Below the pieces are notes generated by a model, which was not told the origin of the DNA, made no database searches, and saw only the letters and a program-made list of their open reading frames with translations. From Bacteroidaceae bacterium (GTDB taxonomy: Bacteria; Bacteroidota; Bacteroidia; Bacteroidales; Barnesiellaceae_A), in assembly GCA_017561285.1 (NCBI GenBank), contig JAFZDG010000192.1:1-11131 (forward strand): a stretch of 11,131 nt of DNA, written 5' to 3'. Positions 7,452 through 11,131 of this stretch are shown one piece after another. Each line of letters starts with the position of its first letter. Position 1 is the stretch's first letter. The translations under genes and the position numbers were made by a program.

Positions 7452-9446
7452 TTATTTCTTCAATGCTTCTTTGATTACGTCTTTCACCAATTGATCATCG
7501 GCGATATAGGGCATAGTGATGTCGTAGTCGGGTTGTGTACGATTGAACTCTGCGGTTGTCTCCATTGCGTGAATGTTGCGAGCCCATGAACGACGGGCTA
7601 CACCACCCATTACGTCCCAAAGCATAGATGAACGCAAAATTTCATCAACACGCTCCGAACCATCACAGACCATACCAAAACCACCGTTGATAGACTTGCC
7701 AATACCTACACCACCACCGTTGTGCAATGCAACAAGGCTCATACCGCGTGCGCAGTTACCGGCAAAACATTGTACTGCCATATCGGCCATTACGTTACTA
7801 CCATCTTTGATATTTGATGTCTCGCGGAAGGGTGAGTCGGTACCACTTACGTCGTGGTGGTCGCGGCCTAACATAATGGGGCCTACCTCGCCATTGCGTA
7901 CCATCTCGTTGAATTTAAGGGCGATATTCATACGACCTAATGCATCTTGATAGAGGATGCGAGCTTGTGTACCTACTACGAGGTTGTTTTTCTCGGCATC
8001 GCGTATCCATATCCAGTTATCGAGGTCTTGACCACGACGATTCTTGTCGATGCAATCCATAGCAGCTTTGTCGGTCTTTATCAAGTCTTCGTGCTTGCCG
8101 CTGAGACATACCCAACGGAAAGGACCGTAGCCATAGTCAAACAACTCGGGACCCATAATATCCTCTACGTATGAAGGCCAAATGAAACCATCTTTCTCAT
8201 CGTAGCCGTTACGCGAAATTTCCATTACACCGGCATCGTAAACCGATTTCATAAAGGCGTTACCGTAGTCGAAGAAGTATGTGCCACGCGATACCAAAGT
8301 CTTGATAACGTTGAAGTGACGTACAAGTGTGGCGTTTACTTGGCGGCAGAACTCGTCACGATCTTCTTTCAAGAGGCGTGTGCGCTCTTCAAACGATATG
8401 CCGGCAGGACAGTAACCACCTTCATATACGGCGTGACATGATGTTTGGTCGCTGAGCAACTCAATATGTATGTCGTTGTTGGCTGCATACTCGAGCAAGT
8501 CAACTACGTTGCCATGATAGGCTATAGAGCAAGGCTCTTTGCGTTCCATTGCTTCCTGAGCCATACGGAAGGCTTCGCCCATATCATCGGTGATGTGTTG
8601 TACCCAACCTTGTGTGTGGCGAGTAACAATACGAGAGTAGTCAACCTCGGCAATAATAGCAGCAGCACCTGCAATCTCGGCAGCTTTGGGTTGAGCGCCA
8701 CTCATACCACCAAGACCTGATGATACGAAGAGGTGGCCACGCAAGTCGCCATCTTGAGGTACACCGAGTTTCATACGACCGGCGTTCAACAATGTGTTGA
8801 ATGTGCCGTGTACGATACCTTGAGGACCGATGTACATCCAACCGCCGGCAGTCATTTGGCCATAGTTGGCAACACCCATTTGAGCGGCAATTTCCCAATC
8901 CTTTTGGTTGTCAAAGAGACCTACCATCATCGAGTTGGTGATAATTACGCGAGGTGCATCGGGTTTCGATTTAAAGAGACCGAGAGGGTGGCCCGACTCA
9001 ACAACCAATGTTTGGTCTTGAGTAAGCTCCTCAAGATATTTCATAATAAGACGATATTGCATCCAGTTTTGACACACTTGACCTGTCTCTCCATATGTTA
9101 CCAACTCATAAGGATAGAGGGCGATGTCGAAACAGAGGTTGTTGTCGATCATTACTTGGAAAGCTTTACCTTCGATACATTTTCCTTTGTATTCATCGAT
9201 AGATTTTGCTTTCAAGTCGCCTTGAGGGCGGAAACGATAACCATAAATTTTACCACGAGTGAGCAACTCGTTCATAAACTCTGGAGCCAATTCGGCATGC
9301 AATTCTTCGGGAATGTAACGCAATGCATTTTTCAATGCAACTTCTGTTTGCTCGGGAGTGAGTTTGTAGCCACGGTCGGGCGCACGGCGTATGCCTTCGA
9401 CAAATGTAGGATAGTCGGGCAATACATTAGGTAATGTGAGTTCCAT
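7452..9446 (-). CDS. hutU: Urocanate hydratase (urocanase), long form
   Basis: A cytoplasmic NAD+-dependent hydratase that converts urocanate to 4-imidazolone-5-propanoate, NAD+ acting as electrophile. At 664 residues it is about 100 longer than the 550-560 residue Pseudomonas/Bacillus type and close to the long form of animals and many Bacteroidota. Landmarks are SGLGGMSGAQPKAAE (243-257, dinucleotide-binding region), GPFRWVCLSG (441-450), whose Cys447 probably corresponds to the active-site cysteine, GRDHHDVSGTDSPFRETSN (527-545) and HNGGGVGIGKSINGG (575-589). The N-terminus MELTLPNVLPDYP is normal, supporting this start. It is first in the operon, about 100 bases after a putative −7 box, so it should be the best expressed cistron. 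A short out-of-frame ORF in its leader overlaps its start. Confidence 0.96.
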   Translation of the reverse strand: MELTLPNVLPDYPTFVEGIRRAPDRGYKLTPEQTEVALKNALRYIPEELHAELAPEFMNELLTRGKIYGYRFRPQGDLKAKSIDEYKGKCIEGKAFQVMIDNNLCFDIALYPYELVTYGETGQVCQNWMQYRLIMKYLEELTQDQTLVVESGHPLGLFKSKPDAPRVIITNSMMVGLFDNQKDWEIAAQMGVANYGQMTAGGWMYIGPQGIVHGTFNTLLNAGRMKLGVPQDGDLRGHLFVSSGLGGMSGAQPKAAEIAGAAAIIAEVDYSRIVTRHTQGWVQHITDDMGEAFRMAQEAMERKEPCSIAYHGNVVDLLEYAANNDIHIELLSDQTSCHAVYEGGYCPAGISFEERTRLLKEDRDEFCRQVNATLVRHFNVIKTLVSRGTYFFDYGNAFMKSVYDAGVMEISRNGYDEKDGFIWPSYVEDIMGPELFDYGYGPFRWVCLSGKHEDLIKTDKAAMDCIDKNRRGQDLDNWIWIRDAEKNNLVVGTQARILYQDALGRMNIALKFNEMVRNGEVGPIMLGRDHHDVSGTDSPFRETSNIKDGSNVMADMAVQCFAGNCARGMSLVALHNGGGVGIGKSINGGFGMVCDGSERVDEILRSSMLWDVMGGVARRSWARNIHAMETTAEFNRTQPDYDITMPYIADDQLVKDVIKEALKK

Positions 9447-9552
9447 ATTCTTAGTATATAAAGTTTGATTATATTATACTTTTTTTCGATGGTATCGGTC
9501 GTTTGCGTCATTTGTGATAAGTGACTTGAACATTCCATCTTTTCTTGTAGCG

Positions 9553-9560
9553 CAAAAGTA
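9553..9560 (-). promoter_or_regulatory. Putative −7 box of the hut operon promoter
   Basis: On the − strand this reads TACTTTTG, a full match to TAnnTTTG, and is the only such match between the hutU start and the small-RNA terminator. Transcription would begin near 9549, giving a leader of about 100 bases. No −33 TTTG lies 19-21 bases upstream, so the promoter may be weak or need an activator. No regulator gene is adjacent. Confidence 0.42.
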
Positions 9561-9734
9561 CAAAATTTTACTCGATTATTCCTCCTTTCGGAGCATAAAA
9601 ATTACATTATTATATAAACCCGCTATTTTTATGACCTCACAACCTTAAAATTGGGCGGCTAAGATGGTTCGTATCAGTGTCTCGCCGAAAGAGTATTGCT
9701 GCTTATACACAGATGTTTGCAGTCTTTTGCCGAT

Positions 9735-9772
9735 AAAAACAACAAGAGCCATCTCACGATGGCTCAGGGTTG
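9735..9772 (-). terminator. Rho-independent terminator of the candidate small RNA
   Basis: On the − strand GAGCCAT (9765-9759) pairs perfectly with ATGGCTC (9752-9746) around a six-base loop. An outer CAAC/GTTG helix (9772-9769 with 9743-9740) extends it across a small internal loop. Five T's follow (9739-9735). The T-tract exists only in the − direction, which fixes the strand. Confidence 0.7.
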
Positions 9773-9809
9773 CTTTAAAACTTTACAATCTAATACTATG
9801 AAAAAACTG
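9735..9809 (-). ncRNA. Candidate small RNA with its own promoter and terminator
   Basis: A transcription unit of about 75 bases is predicted from its ends. It begins near 9809 behind a near-ideal promoter (−33 TTTG and −7 TATCTTTG) and ends at a hairpin plus U-tract (9735-9772). The 5' half is single-stranded, starting with a run of six U's and continuing A/U-rich; the 3' half is the terminator hairpin. No ORF of useful size lies on this strand, so a trans-acting small RNA is the simplest reading. It lies on the hut strand, but its terminator should stop it about 175 bases before the hut promoter. I recall similar T6-CATAGTATTAGATT segments from Bacteroides intergenic regions, but cannot verify that here. 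Ends are approximate. Confidence 0.55.
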
Positions 9810-9812
9810 ATA

Positions 9813-9843
9813 CAAAGATAAGACTCGATTTGAAAAATACAAA
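9813..9843 (-). promoter_or_regulatory. Consensus Bacteroidota promoter of the candidate small RNA
   Basis: The − strand reads TTTG (complement of 9840-9843), 19 bases, then TATCTTTG (complement of 9813-9820). This matches the −33 TTTG and −7 TAnnTTTG consensus with standard spacing. It is the best promoter in the window and has no coding sequence behind it before the terminator. Confidence 0.65.
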
Positions 9844-10017
9844 ATTTAGGTATTAAAAAACGATTGTTTTTAACAATTTTTCTTTTAAATAGGAACTATA
9901 TTTAACGTAATGAATGAATTTTGTGATAAAATGTTTCTTCGCGTTAACAGTTGAGGTTATATCTGTTGTAATGCGATAGAATGTATATTGGGGGAGAGTT
10001 TGGGATGCGGTTGGGCA
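9844..10017. other. A/T-rich spacer with no recognised gene
   Basis: I find no supported ORF, RNA gene or consensus promoter here. An A/T-rich inverted repeat (ATTG/CAAT flanked by A and T runs, about 9855-9882) is present but has no gene to terminate. Confidence 0.5.
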
Positions 10018-10066
10018 GAAAAGTCAAGTAAACTTGCTTTTCTTCGCTCACCTGTCGCTATTTTTG
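10018..10066 (+). promoter_or_regulatory. Distal promoter module (P1) upstream of mutY, first of two tandem copies
   Basis: The module has two parts. First is a dyad: GAAAAG (10018-10023), a single extra T, CAAGT, AA, ACTTG, CTTTTC (10037-10042), with all 11 pairs intact. Second is a TGTCGC-TATTTTTG block whose last eight bases (10059-10066) are a −7 TAnnTTTG box. The core AAGTAAACTT (10026-10035) begins 33 bases before the box. Predicted transcription start is near 10070. A palindrome, TTTGAGG/CCTCAAA (10063-10078), overlaps the box and may be an operator. Confidence 0.5.
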
Positions 10067-10100
10067 AGGTGCCTCAAAGATTTTCTGCACTCGCTGTGAA

Positions 10101-10149
10101 AAATATCGAAGTAAACTTCATATTTCTCTCTTGTTTGTCGCTATATTTG
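10101..10149 (+). promoter_or_regulatory. Proximal promoter module (P2) of mutY, second tandem copy
   Basis: This is the same design as P1, 83 bp downstream. The dyad is AAATAT (10101-10106), a single extra C, GAAGT, AA, ACTTC, ATATTT (10120-10125), all 11 pairs intact. TGTCGC then runs into the −7 box TATATTTG (10142-10149). The core AAGTAAACTT (10109-10118) again begins exactly 33 bases before the box. Predicted start is near 10153, only about five bases before the mutY ATG. Confidence 0.6.
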
Positions 10150-10157
10150 TAACAATA

Positions 10158-11131
10158 ATGGAAGAGACGAATTTTATACTGATAAACCGGTTGGAACAAT
10201 GGTATGCCAACCATGCACGAGAGTTGCCTTGGCGGGCCACTCGCGATGCCTATTGTATATGGGTGTCGGAAATCATATTGCAGCAGACACGTGTGGCACA
10301 AGGATACGATTACTACCTCCGTTTCATCGACCGATTTCCCACTGTCGAGGCTTTGGCTTATGCCGATGAGGATGAGGTAATGAAGTATTGGCAGGGATTG
10401 GGCTATTATAGCCGGGCTCGCAATATGCACGCTGCTGCCAAAGATATAATGGAACGATTCGATGGGGCCTTTCCATCGAGTTTTGAGGCAATCAAATCGC
10501 TCAAAGGGGTGGGCGATTACACTGCTGCGGCAATTGCTTCTATAGCATATAATCTGCCCCATGCTGTTGTCGATGGTAATGTGTACAGGGTACTCTCTCG
10601 ATTGTTCGATGTGGATATACCTATTGATACACCGGCCGGAAAACGTTATTTTGCCGAGCTGGCTCAACGTCTGTTGCATAAAGAAAATCCCGGTTTGTAC
10701 AATCAGGCTTTGATGGAGTTGGGTGCGTTGCAATGTGTGCCGCAAGGTTGCGATTGCAGCAGTTGTCCGTTGCAAGAAATGTGTGCGGCCAATGCCTCCG
10801 GGAAGGTCGATAAACTCCCCGTCAAACAGGCAAATGTGTCGGTGAAATCGCGATATTTTCACTATTTCGCCCTATCGTGTGGCGACTACATCTGGCTGCA
10901 ACGGCGCGAGGGTAAAGATATATGGCGCAATCTATATGAGTATCCTCTCATAGAAACGTCCGAAAGTGCCCATTTCATCGAACTTCAGCGTACCGATGAG
11001 TACCAAAAGTTGTTTGAAGGAGCCGGAAAATTGACCTATATAGGACAACCATTTACATGCCGACACGTACTCACGCACCGTATTATTTATGCTACATTCT
11101 ATACTGTCGAGGTAGAGCAATGTCCTGCTTC
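10158..11131 (+). CDS. mutY: A/G-specific adenine DNA glycosylase, 3' end cut by the window
   Basis: A base-excision repair enzyme that removes adenine mispaired with 8-oxoguanine or guanine, preventing G:C to T:A changes. The frame is open for 324 codons to the window edge; homologues of roughly 350 residues suggest little is missing. The N-terminal landmark LPWR is at 23-26. Catalytic Glu38 lies in SEIILQQT. The helix-hairpin-helix is LKGVGDYTAAAI (115-126), followed by catalytic Asp139 in VVDGNVYRVLSR. The [4Fe-4S] loop has Cys193, Cys200, Cys203 and Cys209 in C-x6-C-x2-C-x5-C spacing, plus an extra Cys198. A NUDIX-like 8-oxoG recognition domain begins near 225 and includes CRHVLTHRI. The start at 10158 leaves the normal short N-terminus; the next in-frame Met is residue 75, inside the domain. 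Two tandem promoter modules precede it. Confidence 0.95.
   Translation, partial: MEETNFILINRLEQWYANHARELPWRATRDAYCIWVSEIILQQTRVAQGYDYYLRFIDRFPTVEALAYADEDEVMKYWQGLGYYSRARNMHAAAKDIMERFDGAFPSSFEAIKSLKGVGDYTAAAIASIAYNLPHAVVDGNVYRVLSRLFDVDIPIDTPAGKRYFAELAQRLLHKENPGLYNQALMELGALQCVPQGCDCSSCPLQEMCAANASGKVDKLPVKQANVSVKSRYFHYFALSCGDYIWLQRREGKDIWRNLYEYPLIETSESAHFIELQRTDEYQKLFEGAGKLTYIGQPFTCRHVLTHRIIYATFYTVEVEQCPA

Noticed and set aside
6474..7589. 371-codon open frame on the + strand opposite ftcD
   Set aside because: It is the mirror of ftcD codon usage, is Cys/His/Thr-rich without domain motifs, and spans the ftcD-hutU junction. ftcD on the other strand has clear catalytic motifs.
8733..9434. 233-codon open frame on the + strand opposite hutU
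   Set aside because: It lies wholly within hutU and has no promoter or recognisable motif. Similar frames opposite hutI and hutH were rejected for the same reason.
9582..9593. CTCC/GGAG mini-hairpin upstream of the hut −7 box
   Set aside because: Four pairs are too few to separate from chance.
9664..9801. 45-codon frame on the + strand across the small-RNA region
   Set aside because: It has no + strand promoter, an irregular composition and runs antisense to a well-formed terminator, so chance is likelier.
9798..9821. Seven-codon + strand mini-ORF (MKKLIQR) that could be read as a leader peptide
   Set aside because: No promoter lies upstream on the + strand and no gene follows nearby. The promoter and terminator in this block both point to the − strand.
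10074..10862. 262-codon open frame on the − strand opposite mutY
   Set aside because: The + strand encodes MutY with both catalytic residues and the iron-sulfur cysteines in place. The − frame also runs through the mutY promoter P2.

Overview
The window looks like chromosomal DNA from a gut-type Bacteroidales (phylum Bacteroidota). Four things suggest this: repeated TAnnTTTG −7 boxes in front of genes, A/T-rich leaders without Shine-Dalgarno sequences, a secreted family 2 glycoside hydrolase, and a histidine-degradation operon of the FTCD type. The genus cannot be fixed from the sequence. I see no transposase, integrase, CRISPR array, tRNA or rRNA.

Layout. Positions 1-213 hold a terminator-like hairpin and a promoter. 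Next on the + strand are a secreted GH2 enzyme (214-2025), a strong terminator (2088-2121), and a cytoplasmic WG-repeat protein (2182-2952). A large hairpin (2995-3030) separates this protein from a convergent five-gene operon on the − strand, transcribed hutU, ftcD, hutI, cyclodeaminase, hutH (9446 down to 3051). A 711-bp intergenic region follows (9447-10157). The truncated mutY gene then runs off the right edge.

How the genes work together. The operon encodes a complete route from histidine to glutamate. HutH removes ammonia to give urocanate, HutU hydrates it to imidazolonepropionate, and HutI opens the ring to formiminoglutamate. FtcD moves the formimino group to tetrahydrofolate, and the cyclodeaminase releases ammonia and leaves 5,10-methenyl-THF for one-carbon metabolism. 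No hutG, hutF, transporter or regulator lies in the window. GH2, the WG protein and MutY are unrelated neighbours.

The most unusual signals are in the 711-bp gap. One is a probable small RNA on the − strand (about 9735-9809) with a near-ideal Bacteroidota promoter and a U-tract terminator. The other is a pair of tandem promoter modules upstream of mutY, 83 bp apart. Each module has a dyad of the same design whose arms differ in sequence yet still pair, with the same 33-bp offset from its core to the −7 box. A long hairpin between ftcD and hutI is a further candidate control element.
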